Of a stretch of 64,000 bases of DNA, positions 23,601-38,600 are shown in pieces. The stretch's first letter is position 1. Every line of letters begins with the position of its first letter. Under the pieces are notes generated by a model. It ran no database searches. It was not told the origin of the DNA and saw only the letters and a list, made by a program, of their open reading frames with translations. Origin of the DNA: Trichostrongylus colubriformis (lineage: Eukaryota; Nematoda; Chromadorea; Rhabditida; Trichostrongylidae). A program made the position numbers and the translations under genes. The stretch lies in NCBI GenBank assembly GCA_963978905.1, contig OZ022259.1:51478727-51542726 (forward strand), in the 5' to 3' direction.

Positions 23601-26600
23601 GGTCGCAGATAATAATCGTGAAAATCGTCCTATGCTTTTCTAGACTAGTTCTAAAACGCAAAATGAGTTTCGAGGAGTAGCGCAGATGAAATATGCAAGC
23701 AGCCTAGCTTTTGGGCAATCTGGAGGGGAGTTGTAACGAGACGATGTGCCAGGGTACCAAATTTCCACTTGGCCGGTGATATTTGAGCCGAAACCAATCA
23801 GCAAGGTTAAATCAACAATGTCTAGGAGACACTAATGTTTGAATAGTACCCCACTTCGAATCAAAATCTGATGACTCCTAGCAGGACGCAGCCCCGCCCC
23901 ATGAGATGTGCGGCAAATGTGGCTTCGAAATAGCCCCCACAACTTCACCACCTCACAGCTATTGCCGCATAAATCTCAACGCGCCCCATTTCCTATTGGA
24001 GTATTTTTGTAGCCTGCACTATTCCTCTCAATCTATATGCCTCTCTGAAGTCTACCCAGGGAAAGTTCAGTATGATTCGCACGACGGTCATCAGCCTTCA
24101 ACGTCATGGGCTACTCCCGTTGTTTATAATAGTATGTATAGGCAGAAGGCGATCTCACAAAGTACTAAGATTCATCATAAAATGGCTGTTGACCACCAAC
24201 TATACTTTGAGCAGAATTCGTACTGATACCTTCTTCTTTTCAATTAATATGTTTCAAAACATGCAAAAGCCTACTTTTACTCCTTCGTTGAAATTTTCTT
24301 CTCCCATCAAAGCAGCAATCATCGTTAGAAAAGATGCTCCTTTTTGGTAAGATATAGGACTGAAAGCTTCAGACACCTCTACTGCCTTATCTATCTTGAA
24401 CGATAATGGATGACTTGTAGCAACTGAGTCCGCCCAGAGCGCCCTTTCAAGCGCGACCACCAGAAAATAGTCTTTCTATAAGGAAAAGCATAACCCTATA
24501 AAAAGCATGGCTTCAAATTTCTCATACCACATTCATAACGCCGTTTGTAATTGCCTCAATTGCAACATATTGCATATACGTGGCAAAGCCTTCGTTCAAC
24601 CACAGGTCGTTCCACCACTTCAGTGTAACCAAATTTCCAAACCACTGTAAATGCCATAAATCAACATTACATATACTATGTTGGGAGGTCATAGCACAGT
24701 CACCAAAAAAAAAACAGATTAAGGATGAATTCAGAGGAAGGAAATGGGATCGATATCGATTTAGTTTGAAAGCCTTGGAAAAGCAAGAACAGGTTTCGGC
24801 TAGGTAGCTAATCGAAAGCGATCAATTAAGGAACCAATGAGGTTTAACGTTGCCGTAGTGTGGCGGGCGTAGTGGTGTGCGCCATCTAGATTTTTCGTCG
24901 AAAAGCCAGGCATTTGTTGCTGCTTTCTATCTATATCAACGCTGGACAATCCACATGCTCTAAGGAATAGTGCACGGAAAAATGAGATTCTCTGTTCCCA
25001 TATATTCAAGTCCATATACTGAAGTTGTATCTGTTTAATAAGGGCCGCATGCGAAGTTTCACGCGAAAAAGTCAGAATCCGGCCAAGATACAGCACCTCA
25101 AAGTGATGGCCAAGGGGGTGGGGCCTCAGAGTAAATACTCGCTCTTTCATCGGTCTAGGTCGAAGACGAAGAGTAGGACTGTTTAGGTAACTCTCTATTC
25201 CCACCGTGCGTCTTCGACCGCGGCGGACGACGTGGCGAGGGAGACTTTCGTTTGGCGCAGCCCCTTGCGGCTAATTTGCCAGTAGGACACATGGGCGTAG
25301 TTGCCACCCCAATACCGACCATTTGACGCATCTTCTGCGTCGGACAACTCGTCCACAGCACCGAACTCTCAGATTTACGTGAGTGATAATCACCACATAA
25401 AGGACCTTATCAAAGAAGCACTGCAAATTACTGAGAGAAAGCTCGTATCGCAACCACCCCGTAGAAAACAAAAGGTGTTGCCCATTAATGAAAATGTAGT
25501 GGAGACGAAAAAAGCTGAAAGCAGGAGGAAATTGCAAAAATCCTTGCTTAGTTCACCAGTGTAATAAAATGAGGCTTGTAGAAGTCAGTAATTTGTAGTT
25601 TTTTGTTTAACGAAATCTTTCTATGGCAATTATCAACTACGAACATCTGAGGGTTTGGTGGTGTGGACGAGTTATCCGTCGCAGAAGATGCGTCGAATGG
25701 TCGGCGTCAGGGTGGCAGCAACGGCCCATGGGCCCCATTGGCAAATTACCTGCAAGGGGCCGCGCCAAACGACATAGACCCCGTGGCGGGCATTTACCCA
25801 AAGGCTCCACCCACATGGCCCCACCTTTGAGGAACTGGATCGTAGCCGGATTCTCACTTTTTCGAGTGAAACTTTGCATACCGTCCTTACATTCCGTTTA
25901 CGATTCCTTCAAGTCAAAAAGACTGTCGATAGATTTTGACATAGTCGTTCGTCACTGCCTATCGTAGCTCTGCATGTAGCCAACACCTATCAGTCCGGGT
26001 AGTAGTTTTTGACTGTCGATGTATTATCCTCTTCTGGTTCGAGATATGAACTGTTCTCATTCACAGTTCTCCAGCACGGTACATCCAAGTCCGAGGCGCT
26101 CGACTCATCGATTCATTCGCGGTCGATAAGAAGATAAAGTTCTTACCCAATGCACTGGCGAAATCACCGATATGCGTAAAAGATGACAGTGACAAGTTGT
26201 ATATAGTAACAAAAATAATGCCGATATCAAGACTCGGCGGCTGTACGTGGGTTACACTACAGTGCTCTGCAAATGATACAGCCACCTATAAGTTGACCAA
26301 AAACTCTGTTTGCAGTGTGATTCAAAAAAAAGTCTCTAAGTAAAAGATGTAGCCAGTGTGGACGCACATCGCGCATCAACATCAAATTGTAGCCGAGAAA
26401 CGCAGAAAACTTTTCTCTTCATTTGTTTAAAAATGTCGCTTTTCCCGTTCTGCAATATGATACAGCCACTGAACAGATTAACGCATTCGTCAACCGAGAA
26501 ACAACGAAAAAGAGAAAAATGCCGATTTTGCGATCATTTGGTCCTCTATTGCTTCGAATAGCCACAAATTTTGATGACATAGGTCGACATAAAGATTTTC

Positions 26601-29600
26601 AGAATGATTTTAGACCACATGCTGCCACGCTTCGATGACAACGTCTTTAAACTCCCTGACACCTTCCAATCGGTCTGAGTCCTTTTCCCCATGAATTCCC
26701 ACATAATCTCCCATCAGGTGAAGATCGGAGCCGTTCGTCATACGGGTCAGAAAGTCCATCCGGTGACGGGCTCACCATGATTGTGTTCCAGTAGACATGG
26801 GATGGTCCATTAACTTACATGGAAACATGGAAGATTTCGAGACGTATGACAAGAGAAGGGTGCGGCGCAAAAAGGCTCGATAATCAGATGGTTCATCCTT
26901 TCGAGAACGGAACAAAAATTCGAATGATTGTTTGATCTTACACCATGACAGATTGTCCGGAGATCCTTTCGAGTTTATACACCTTTTCTCTTTTGTTTTT
27001 TCTCCAGGTTGCTCTGTCTGATGAAAAAAGGGTTCAGCTATGACGTCCCCGAGGCTGCCGGCACTATCGCAAGAGGGATAAACTTAAGTTTTCAAGAAGA
27101 ACTTCAATGAAGGAGGTGTCAGGGTGTGGGATCAAATAATCATTCCAATTTTTGTTTCTTTCTCGAAAGGATGAACCATCCGATTATCGAGCCTTTTTGC
27201 GCCGTACCATTCTCCTGTCATGCGTCTCGAAATCTTCACCAAAATCTTGTTTTTAGGTAAGTTAATGGACCATCCCATGTCAACTGGAACACTCGATCAT
27301 GGTGAGGCCGTCACCGAATAGACCTTCTGACCCGGATGACGAACGGCTCCGGTCTTTATCTGATGGAAGATTATGTAGGAATTTATTGGGAAACACAATT
27401 CAGACCGATTCGAAGGATTCAGGGAGTTTAAAGACGTTGTCATCGAAGCGTGGCAGCATGTGGTCTAAAATCGTTCTGAAAATCTTTATATGGACCTATA
27501 TCATCAAAGTTTGTGACTATTCGGAGCAACAGAAGACCGAATGATAGGAAAATCAGCATTTTTCTCTTTTTCGTTGTTTCTCGGTTGACGAATGCGTCAA
27601 TCTGTTCAGTGGCTGGATCATTTTGCAGAATGGGAGAAGCGACATTTTCTAAACAAATGAAGAGAAAATTTTTCTGTGTTTTTCGGCTACAATTTGATGT
27701 TGATGCGCGAATGCGCGTCCACACCGGCTTTTTTAGAGACTTTTTAAGAATCACACTGCAAACAGAGTTTTTGGTCAACTTACAGGTGACTGTATCATTT
27801 TGCAGAGCACTGTAGAAAGTCCACAATATACCATGCCTCCTTCCTCAGATTCAGGTGCGTATTAGTATACTTCAATGGAGCGAAATACGGTAGTGGTAAA
27901 AGAATTTCACCACTTTCCTGACAACCTGTTACATTAAAGGCAGCATTAGGGAAAAGTCGGAAGAAAAGTAAAAGAAGTAGTGAATGTGAAAGTCGAGATG
28001 CCTAGTAACAGGACAGTGAAGAAATAACGGATGGAACTTGCCGAAAACTCGAGAAATAGGACCCCCTTTTCACTGTTGATTCTCGACGCGGACGACCTTT
28101 CCGTCAAGCGGTGGGTACTCCGGACCAATTTTCCATTGACATGTTGTCAAGTAAACGCAAGGGAATACTTGGAAATACGACAGCATCTATTTCTTGGAGT
28201 GAGCTTCAAGGTAAAACTGCGAAAGCGCGCCACAAAACCTACGATCCTGCCGCATCTCCTTAGCCGCTTCCACCCCACTCAATCGGGAATTACGTCATCG
28301 GGAGGCGGGATCGTTGTATGCAAGAGGCGGGACAGTTGGACGGTTGCGGCATTTTGCAGCGTTTCTACAGCTCGGAGGGGCGCTTTTCCACCGGGATTTC
28401 GTCACAGATAGCCTTCTTAGGCCCAGGACTACCATGTGAGTGACTTTTTGTTTTGTAGGGGTTTCTCCATTACCACAATGCCCCTAGTGCTGTCTTTAAG
28501 AGCCCTAAGTCAAAGCACCTTCTTTGATGTAAGACGACATCACATTCTGACTCCAAAACTGCAAAGCGAGTTCTACGTATGACTTCCACGTGACGTTCTG
28601 GCCTTATCACTGTTTTGATGTGGGTCATCGACATGAATTTTTTCATCAGAATGGGGCATGGCTCATCGCGTCCAGCGCACTTCGGTACTTTCGCGATTGA
28701 ACGTGATGACCACATAAATTCCACCAGAGCACTAGGAAGCAATACAACCGAGATCGAGAGAAAACTATAGAATTTTAAACGATGACCTTTTACTATAAAA
28801 TATGAAGCTGCGAACTCCAATTTCCTTAACAACTGTGATGCTGAGTAATTTTTTGTAATAGAATAATGTGATAATTCAAGGGAGTGAACCTGATGAGCCA
28901 ACTCATGCGATACAGTTGATGATACTGCAAACTTGGCCCCAGCAGAATAGATATTAGCGTCGTACAATAATTGAGTCTCCCTGAAATGAAATAATTTTTT
29001 CAACATTATCGCGGACAAAACCTGGGATGTGCAAAGCACCTGTAGGTGATCAGTCCCCAATTTTCCATCGCACCAGCATCGAAGTCGGGAAGAGCAAGCA
29101 TATCTGTATGTTCGGGTAGTAAGTTAGCTAGCAATAACTTCGATGAAAAGCAGATCACGGGCATCACTAATCAAACCTTGTTTGGATAGCGGATATTTGA
29201 TTCCATAATGATGGTCGTAGAAATCAAGGCACGCGATACCAGTGTTCAGAGCATGTGAAGTCATACTTAGGGCTGCAGGGCGTGACCATATCCGGAACTT
29301 AAGGGAAGCATGGAATCTTCGAGCATCAGGTGAATCGTTAACAGCGCAGAAATACGTACCCGCACATTGCCTTTAGTATAACCTTCAACGAACTTGAACT
29401 CGCCAACAGCGACGGCAAGAAGATACGTCGACATTTTTGGCGTTTCCTCGAATGTGGATGTTATACAGGGTGAGCTCGTCTCTCTAGAACGATTATACTA
29501 AATTTAAAGAAAAATAGAAAAATGAAGACTTTAGTATATTCCTCAAAAGTGCTGCAGAACTTGAGTACAGCTTTGGGTGCAAGAGGGCGGGGGGGACTTT

Positions 29601-32600
29601 AGTTAGATTGACCTTCTGCGCCTCCTGCCTCGCACCTTCCCTAATTACTTAGCTTACTAATTGCCTTCGCTTACGTCAAGATCTCCAGCGCAAGGAACAG
29701 AAAGCGTAGAACTACGTTGGGATAAAGGGAGACTGTGAACCATGAATTTAGCAGAATCCTTCTCACAACTAATCAAATGGGGTTTTTTTTCAGACGACTT
29801 GGTCTTTTTATAGATGCGTTCCATCCGCCGTTAAGCGTGCTCATCAAAACTCTCCGCAAATTGAACTGCGAAGCACGTGCAGAGCTCAAACGTCTCGAGG
29901 AGGTGGGTGTGTTGCAAGTGTTCCGCTTTCTCGAGGTCGGCACCAAACTGGGTCACCGCCCTTCGCGAATTGTCCGAATGGTGGCGCGTCCTGCCGTCTG
30001 GGCTCTCCCAGATTTGCCTAAGCCTTTTCAGGGGAGAAGCTTTGGCAGCGTTATTTACTTGTTTTTCTCTTTTTCCCTGAGAATTTTTCAATACAGGAGC
30101 CATATCAAGTCCGATTATTGCGAAAGAGGGATCAGGAAAGAAGACAAAAGAGAAGAAATGGTTTGTAATACGTTCCATAACCACGAAAACCATAGAATTT
30201 GAAATCGAAGTTCAGTTTTGCAAATTTCAGATTTAAAAGATGCTACGAAAATGGCGCCACTGATGAACAAATAGATCAGTACTGTAAGAAAATGTCCAGA
30301 TTTACTACTGATATTTCTATGTAACTTCGAAATTCTGTTTTTCTGCTTCATAATGATTCCATCCAATGTAATTATTCCATTCAGCTGATGTGATAAAGAC
30401 TTTAATTAGTTACTTAGTTGATGAATAGTCAGATCAGCGAGGTCATCCCTTGGGCGCATTCGGAGAGGTGCGAAGTAATTAGGGAAGGGGCGAGGCAGGG
30501 TCGTAGAAGGTCAATCCTGATTAAAGACCCCCATCCGATGCAAGACACAGCAGAAAAGCTGGGGCTGACGCGCAGCACATATGCGAAGTGTGGTCCACTG
30601 AATGAGCCATTCGATTCAACACAAGCTCACGTGTACCGCGTTCCAAACGTCGTCTCCTGATCCTCCTGGGGCAACACGCACATTTAAGAAAAGGAAAGGA
30701 ACAAATCTCAGTTTTTCTCACCTCACTTTACCAATCTCTTTTCCATTAGAAAGAGCTGTGGTTCCGTCCGGATGGATTACCGTAACAGTCCAGTTTGCCT
30801 TGAAATCCGGTTCGTCAAAACAAGGCACCATCCTACGAGCATCGCTCGGCTCGAACTGAGACACAGCGGCGGTCCTCAAGAAAAACAGATGTATCTAATT
30901 AAGCAGGACCGGGTTCCGAGCAAATCTGAGCTAATTTTTGGAGCACCTGTGGTGAACTTCATTTCCTGTTAGAAATAAGGACGTGAGACGATACAAACAG
31001 GTTATTCCTCTAACCGTTGAAATAAAGAACGGCTATGGAAACACGAGGAGAATCGCTCAGGGTACTGCGAAAGATGATTAGGATATTTAGAGGGTTGAAA
31101 GCAGATGCTTATTGTGGACCAACGCACGAGATTCAATGACAGGACATTTTGGACGATACTGACGGGTGTAGATTGGGACACGCGGATTCTGGCCTCGGCT
31201 TGCGACCTTGTGACAGCCTGCAGCCTTTGACCCCAGACTCTTTGACCCTGTGCCACAGCTTAGTCGGACAATTTTTAATCATGTAAATTCTATCCTCCTT
31301 GCAAGTCTATTCCGCTGTATTCCTTCATGATTGGGTGATGCTACCGTGACATAATACTTACAAAAGGTGAATTTTTAAATTGAGAGCGATTCGAGATGAT
31401 TATTTTTAATTCCTCAGAAAAAATTTTATTTGCTGAATTCGAGTCCTAAGCTATCTTCTCATTTCTATTCGTACAGTGATCTACTCGTTTTTTAAAATAT
31501 TTCTGGAGAAAACTGTTAAAGACACCGTAAGGGAGTAATTTTGGCTTACGGTAGAACAGACGTAGTGTGGACGAGTTCAAGTGACCGCCATCGCACAAAC
31601 TCGCCAATTTGACGCCTTGGCATGGTGCCAAGAGAAGATGTTTCCGTTATAAAGTTGTGCATTCCTTTTACCTTCTCCTTTGTTCTTTCTTATATTGTTT
31701 CTAGATGTACTTACATGAATGTTAATGTCGTTGGGAATGGCCACTCCACTGCGCTGGGAGTCAGGTGCTACAACTAAAGTTGGCCCGCGGCCGTCTCCTA
31801 CAGCGGACAACTCGGAACGCCAGTGCGATGATGCGAATGAGGCGCGAACACACACCGCAGCGATGCACTTTTGAGTTCGGGTTTTTTCACCGATTATCGC
31901 TTCTAACCTTCTGCGCTCGTTACGAAATGCTCATTTCTTTGTATGTTTCTCTTGTTTCGGACCCCCTTCCGGTTCCTTTAAGCACGTCATACTCTGAGGT
32001 GCCGGCGGCAGGACGTGGCTGTGTGTAAATCCTCACTCAAGGAGTAACAGTCGGGGTTTTACTTTACCTGTTGACTCAACCCAGTTAGTGATGCTGAAGT
32101 CGCAAAACAAATCAGAAATGAGGAGTAAGTCATGAGAATCAGTGAAAGTGAGAGAGGGCTCAAGAACACTGGTTCCTTGCAGCTCCAAGTTATCATCTCG
32201 ACTTTCATATTCAACAACCGACCAAGGTACCCCTTGTGCCCCCAGTTCGATGCTAGTGAAAACATTCAGCTACAGAATCCCCTTCACGCCACTCACATCA
32301 CGCCTTTTTCGAATTCTGAACAAGCCTATCATGGTGAGTCTAGGAGATGACTGCACAGAATACGCCGCTTCGCCACTTTTGAGGGCCGTCTAGCAAAGGC
32401 AGTTGGATTTGGCACATGCAGAACTGTACTGGGCAATTCAAAGTAATTTCGATTAAATATTATCTTATCACAAAGCAGAAGCTTCTTTTGTCACATGATC
32501 ACCATCGTTTTTGCAGAAATTTCGAGCGGGGTGTGATCGATTCGAATGTAACGGGTGTTCGAGCTAAGGCTCACAACTTGGGTTACCGCGCTAAGCTAAA

Positions 32601-35600
32601 TTGGTCATATCGCTCGGTAACTGCTGTTCTGCTTCCACTGTCCAGTGTTCTAGCTTACATGCCTGCTTGAGCGGCAGTAGCACCGTAATGATGGAGGCGC
32701 AACAATAAACGTTCATCGTGGATTCTCACAGGAGGATTTGCCCGTCCCACACAAGATGGTGAACTATGCAATTTTTCGTAAAGATCGACTCCTGCACACT
32801 TGTTCGTCGTAACAGCGTAACTGCTTATCAATTCGACTGATATTGTACTCGAAGAAGCTGCAAAGGCATATTTGAACATTGTGACAACAGCCGCTGCGCG
32901 CTCCTGATTGCGAGCTCGGTCCGTGCCGATTCCAAGTGGCGAACGGTTCTGGAAACGTCACCCACCGATGATCATCTATCCACACGCGATTGCAGTATCC
33001 GATTTTTGCTTACTCACACGACCATGCCAAAGTTCAAAGTGGCAATAATGCTACAGCTTACCGAAAATACAACTTACTTTAGTGACCCATCGATGTCTTT
33101 GTATGTTGTCCTATACAGACCACTCAGCCTTACAGTTTGAATATCACCTGTGTAAGCCACCTTAAAGAGTTACTTTGAAGATATAACTTGGGCTTTCTTC
33201 ATTATTTGTCTCAACCGATAAATACATAGCATCGATGTTCAATATATATCTGTATAGAGCCTAACAGGAATTTAACCTCGCGTGAAAGGATAGATAATGC
33301 AGGGGCTTCACACGAAAGTAAGGCGAGTGTTATTTGCTTCTTCAAACCTTGCAATCGCAAGAATCGCACAGCGGCGAGGGAAGCAACAGCTTTGAGGTGA
33401 CAGAACCTTTTTCTAAGGTGATGACCTCGGGTCCTTCCCTTGTAAGCAAAATCAACACCAGTTGAAAGTTTCATACTTCGCCCCATCATTTATTACGAGC
33501 ACTTCTTGAGCACTCCGCAAGGGAGGCGGCTGGCATTATTAGTGGTGCGTTCGAGAAAGACGTCAGCCTTCATGCCGCAGCCTCGTCGACGAGTCTTTTT
33601 GATCGACCACGCTCTGGATATCCATAGATCATTCTAGATAGGGAAATCCTCGAAGGTGTCGAAGCGAATCAAAAGCGACTGAACGAGAAATAGCTACTAT
33701 ACTGGCGGTATCCCACATTACAATCAGCAGTCGCCTTAGTGACCTCGGCTTCAGAAAACTCTTTGCAGTATGGGTACCTCCAACTCATTGAGTCGGACAC
33801 GGTCAACCGTGACAGCGTCTGTCAGTCCTTGTTGTGTCCTCCTCATCTAACCACACCTCCTAGATATTATTACCGCAGATGAAAGCTCTTTTATGAAAAC
33901 CAAACAAGGAAGCGTCAATGGCTGCCCGCCAAAGTATTGCCACAGCCAGAGGTCAAACCAGGGTTTTATGAAAAAAGGTGTTGCTCTGCTGTTGGTGGAT
34001 TCTTCAGGTATGCAGAACTTTAAACTGCTACGCAGTGGTACTGCAGCGGCCGTTATTGTCTACGCAAACCAGCTGCGGAGGTCAGCGACATTTTCCGCCA
34101 GCGTATCCTATGAGAGCGTGATTTGCTTTAGCATGACAATGCAAGACCACATGTTGCAAAGATAACACATGGTAAAATCAAGGAGCTTTCCTGACCTAGC
34201 CCTTTCTGCTTACCACTTATTTAGAGCTCTCGAACATCATCTGAAGGAGAAGAAGTTTGACGAACTAGCTGAGGTAGAATCCTCTGTGCGAGCGTTACTC
34301 GATTCACGGCCTACCGAATTTTGCGCAGAGGGCTTCGGGAAGCTATGGATACGTTGGGGGCGTGTCGTAGAAAACAATGGCAATTACACTGTAGATTGAT
34401 ATTGTCACTTGTAAGATAACATCTTTTCAAGAAGCCTTTCTTTGGAGCCCACAGACTTGTGGACGAAGAAGGCTTTTAAGACGGCAATGTCAGTATGAAT
34501 TGACCTCATTTTTCACTTCTTCCCAAAGATTAGCTAGGGAGAAAATATGCGGGCAAAAATCATGAGTTTCAATTAATGGGAAAGATTTATTCAACCGAAC
34601 GTCTCCCATATTTCTGAGTTTCCTCCGAGGTAGGGGTGAGTATCACATCTGACTCGTTTCTCTCTCCAGTGAATGGCAACACGAACGAGTTGTTTACTGC
34701 AGAAGTCCGCAAGGGCAGTGGTATCAGATGATAGAAGCTAGCAGGCTTAGCTCTCCTCATTTTTTATCAGTCGGAAGAACCTTTTTTCAATGTGGTGGAC
34801 ATTCGCTGCCCGCTCGTTTGAGAAGAGCACTTGCATGCTGTGCTGTGATTTAGCTGACATAGGTCTTTCCGGTGACGAACGTAGGCGACGGACAGGGACG
34901 CATCTGATGGGCTCGCCGGCCCCAATCACTCACCCTTGAGCCACTGAATGTGGGTAGACTCCCGTAATTCCGCTCCATGTAACCACCGAAGGCACTTACC
35001 CAGTAGGTAAGTGATGCTTTGAGGAAGAACAAATTGAAGCAGTTGCTCATCGAGTTTCTTTATGTTTTGCACGCATAACGTCACCAAGCATATTGATTTA
35101 AACTTTCATTACACATGCAAAATGCAAAATGCACAACTGAATGCGCACGCTCGGCGCATTTTACGTGCAGAAAATGTGAAAGGTTGCTAGAAAACCACTT
35201 CGACAAGTGTACTCACCTTAATTCTGATTTGTTGGTCTGCAGGAATCGTCGTCTTCAGTGAAAACACTCCCACCTCCATTTTCTCCGCTCTTTCACCGCT
35301 GGTTTCATAATTGTGAAGAATATCTTCGCCTTTCTGCAGGAGTCTCCCTTACTTTTCTCATCAGGTCTCATCAACCATCGTCAACTCACCGCTAATACAT
35401 GCGCATTCCTGATTGTGAAGTTCAGCATATGAAGAATAATCATATTAGTTGGAGCAAGCACTCTGACAAGGATGTCCACTTCTCCATCAAATGTCAATTC
35501 TTTTTCGGGCGGAACATCGGGATATGATGGCAAGTACACCTTCATCTTCAAATTATAAGTCACTAGAAAGACTGACATAAGCTATCAATTCGCAATATTA

Positions 35601-38600
35601 TGGAAGCTGTAAATCGTCAGTCATGACTTCGTGATACGACTGATGATCAATTAATACTGGATTCTTCCGGGATGGCCCCAATAAAAAGCCACAATAAGTT
35701 CAATTCTGTGCAATCTCGATTTGAAGTAGAAGGACAACGCTAGAACGTTGGCTTCGCAAACCTATGAACATATCACATCTGTACTCGATTAAGCTAGGCG
35801 AAGGTGATGATAATAACCTTGTTCAGAAAAAATCATTCGTGTAGTTGCTGGTCCTAGCTATTCACGTACGCAGCAAATGGGCTTTTGAGTAATCTAATTG
35901 GAGGTCGGAACATAGCACATTCAAAATGCAGTAAGGCATTGTTCAGAGTTCGCGATTCAAACCATCAGGCGATCAGGATAAAAGAAAAATACATATCATC
36001 GAGCGATCGGCAGGTTCAGCTTATAAGGCGTGTCATCCACCTGAACAAGACGCACTTATCCGTTCCTCCCAATCGGCTGAATCGTCTGACTGATTGTATC
36101 GCCCAGACGATACGTGTCTTATCTTCTCCGCCTGACCGTCCGAGTTGCGAGATCACAAACTCAAAGCACTGCCTAAGAACAATTACTTGAGCGCTGAGGA
36201 AGGAAGATCATGCTAGCAATGAAGAAAATCGAGTGGTTGGCGGAAACTGTATGTGACGCGATTAACGATGAATAAGACTCTAAGCTTCTTCACAAAACAT
36301 CACGCTGATCGGCTATCCGTGATTAAGCTCCTGTCACATGCGCATCATTGGAATGCAAACCAGTACTTCTCACTAGCTGCTTACTTCCAAGCATGTTTTC
36401 CTTCATACCGTCACCGAATCATCTATCTCTCTGCCTTTATTAGACTGAGTGGTGAGCCCACGTATTTCTTGCATTGAGTGAACTATGATGACACTACATA
36501 AGTCGGGAAGGCTTGCTTGCCTGAGGGGAGAGACGATCACGCGATGGTGCGGTGCCACTCGTTGTAGCATTTCGTGAGAACAAACAACTATTAGGTCTGT
36601 GTAGAATAAATGGCCAAAACGGAACACTTTTTTCAAAACGCCATAACTTCGCTCAGACACAACTTTATTTGTCGAAATAAAAACCATCCGATTCTACACA
36701 ACCTTGCCAACGATCTGGTAAAGGAAATATGCCATCATGATCAAATTCTGGATTGCGAAAATTAATAAAGTCAAGAATGGCATTTTTAAACTGCATCGTT
36801 TCGCCGAATTCCTTCTGACCCAGGTTTGCATCGAGAACCGGGAAAAAGTGGTAATTCGTCAGAGATAGGTCTGAGGAAGAAGGGGGTGAGGGAGAGACTC
36901 GATTAGTTTCTGCCGGGTGACTTGCGAACTGTAGGGTTTTGCGTTGTTTTGCGCACCCAGTAAAAAATGATGCAGTTAGGCATCGAGCCTCTCCCTCACC
37001 CCCCTTATTCCCCAGACATATGCCTGACGAATTACCACTTTTTCCGGGTTCCCGATGCAAACCTGCGGCAGAAAAATTATGCACGGTAAAAATGCCATTC
37101 TTGACTTTTTTGATTCTAGCAATCCAGAATTTGATCATGGTGACATATTTTCTTCAACAGATCATTGGCGAAATTCTGTAGATTCGAATGGTTCTTATTT
37201 TAACGAGTAAACTTGTGTCTGAGCGAAGTTATGGCTAGTTATGCTTTGGCCATTTATTCTGCACAGACCTAATACATATTTTGAGAAGACAGGAAATATA
37301 AAACTGTTATGTTGAATACGCACACGGCCTTACGTGGTCAGGAAGTCTGAGACTGGAATAGTCAGGTATGGATGTTCCGATCAAATTTTCGAAGAATGAA
37401 CTGAAACACAAGACAAAACAGAAAAGTACGTTCCGCTGTAACAGGTAAACTGGCAGTATAAAGGAATCGTGCACGGGTAAATGAATTCTCTAATGCCCAT
37501 TTGTTTGATAAGTGCTGCATGTAAAACTTCACGCAAAAGTGAGAATTTGGCGAAGATAAAACCCCTCAAAGCGGCGAATAAGTTCCCAGCACAGCCGTCC
37601 GCCGCGGTTGTAAACGGAGAGGGAACCTGGCGGGGCTCTCCACTAAAAGCTGTGTCCCATTTCCTGCGCAGTTGAATACCGAGAATTGAATTGTTTACGT
37701 AATTTTCTCTTCCCACTATGCGTCTCCGACCGCGACAAACGACCGTGCGGGCATCTACCCGAAGACCCGCCCCTTGGACCGCCACTCTCGGGAGTTGTAT
37801 CCTTGCCGGTTCTTCACTTTTTCGCGTGAAGTCTTGCATGCGGCCCTTATCAAGCAAATATAACACAAAAATATGGGGAGCAGAGACACTCTTTTTTCCG
37901 TGCGCGATTCCTTCGAACAGTAACGTGGCTATCAAATTCCAACTTATTCAAGCTTTAGCAAGGTAGTCCATGTCCAAACTCCTTCACTCCATTACATTAG
38001 TCTGATAGAGTCTCTCAAATATGGGAATGTCGAAAAGCAGACCCTGGCAAAAGAGGCGAGCTATTGTTAGCCACCAGAAGCGCGACATTGCAATCGTAGC
38101 TCCCCTACATCTACTACCAGAAAATAGGCCATCCTTCCCGTATCAAGCTGTGCAAGAAGGAAGTACCACATATCTATGAGCATGGTACATTGGTAGCACT
38201 GCACGACATTGGCGTCATATCGCGCTTTGCTATTCTATCTCACACTAGTTCGACCAGCACGTCGTACTGCATGCGGCGGCAAACAGTGAAAATTTGAGCG
38301 CGATCATGATCGATACCGATTAATTGATATCGATTGAGGTGCTATCGCAATAAGGGAGAGAGCACTCCACAAAATGTTGAACATTACGGCACTCCTGACT
38401 GTCAATCTTCACAGTGCCTAAGCCTTAGAAAGGGATTGCTTCCCTGAGCTTGGCCAAAAATTGCGTTTGACTCCTAGTACGGTGAACCCCCCCCCCCCTT
38501 CTGCACTGCGATAGCACCTCGGCCGAACAATATTGCATGGTTCTACAGTGTGACACTATCAGCCAGATAATAACGATTTTTCGAGAGATCAGGTACCCAA

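Noticed and set aside
25301..25564. 87-codon charged frame as a gene
   Set aside because: Lies between inverted repeats and contains a donor-like GTGAGT; no family match.
29735..30202. 155-codon plus-strand frame and its minus-strand shadow
   Set aside because: No recognisable family and it lies wholly inside a gene B intron; chance frames in repeat DNA.
30541..30660. Short plus-strand stretch resembling a mariner helix-turn-helix
   Set aside because: Too short and without ends or catalytic part.
38490..38500. Runs of C or G (also 46368-46379, 59761-59813) as regulatory G-quadruplex sites
   Set aside because: Single homopolymer runs; nothing links them to a promoter here.
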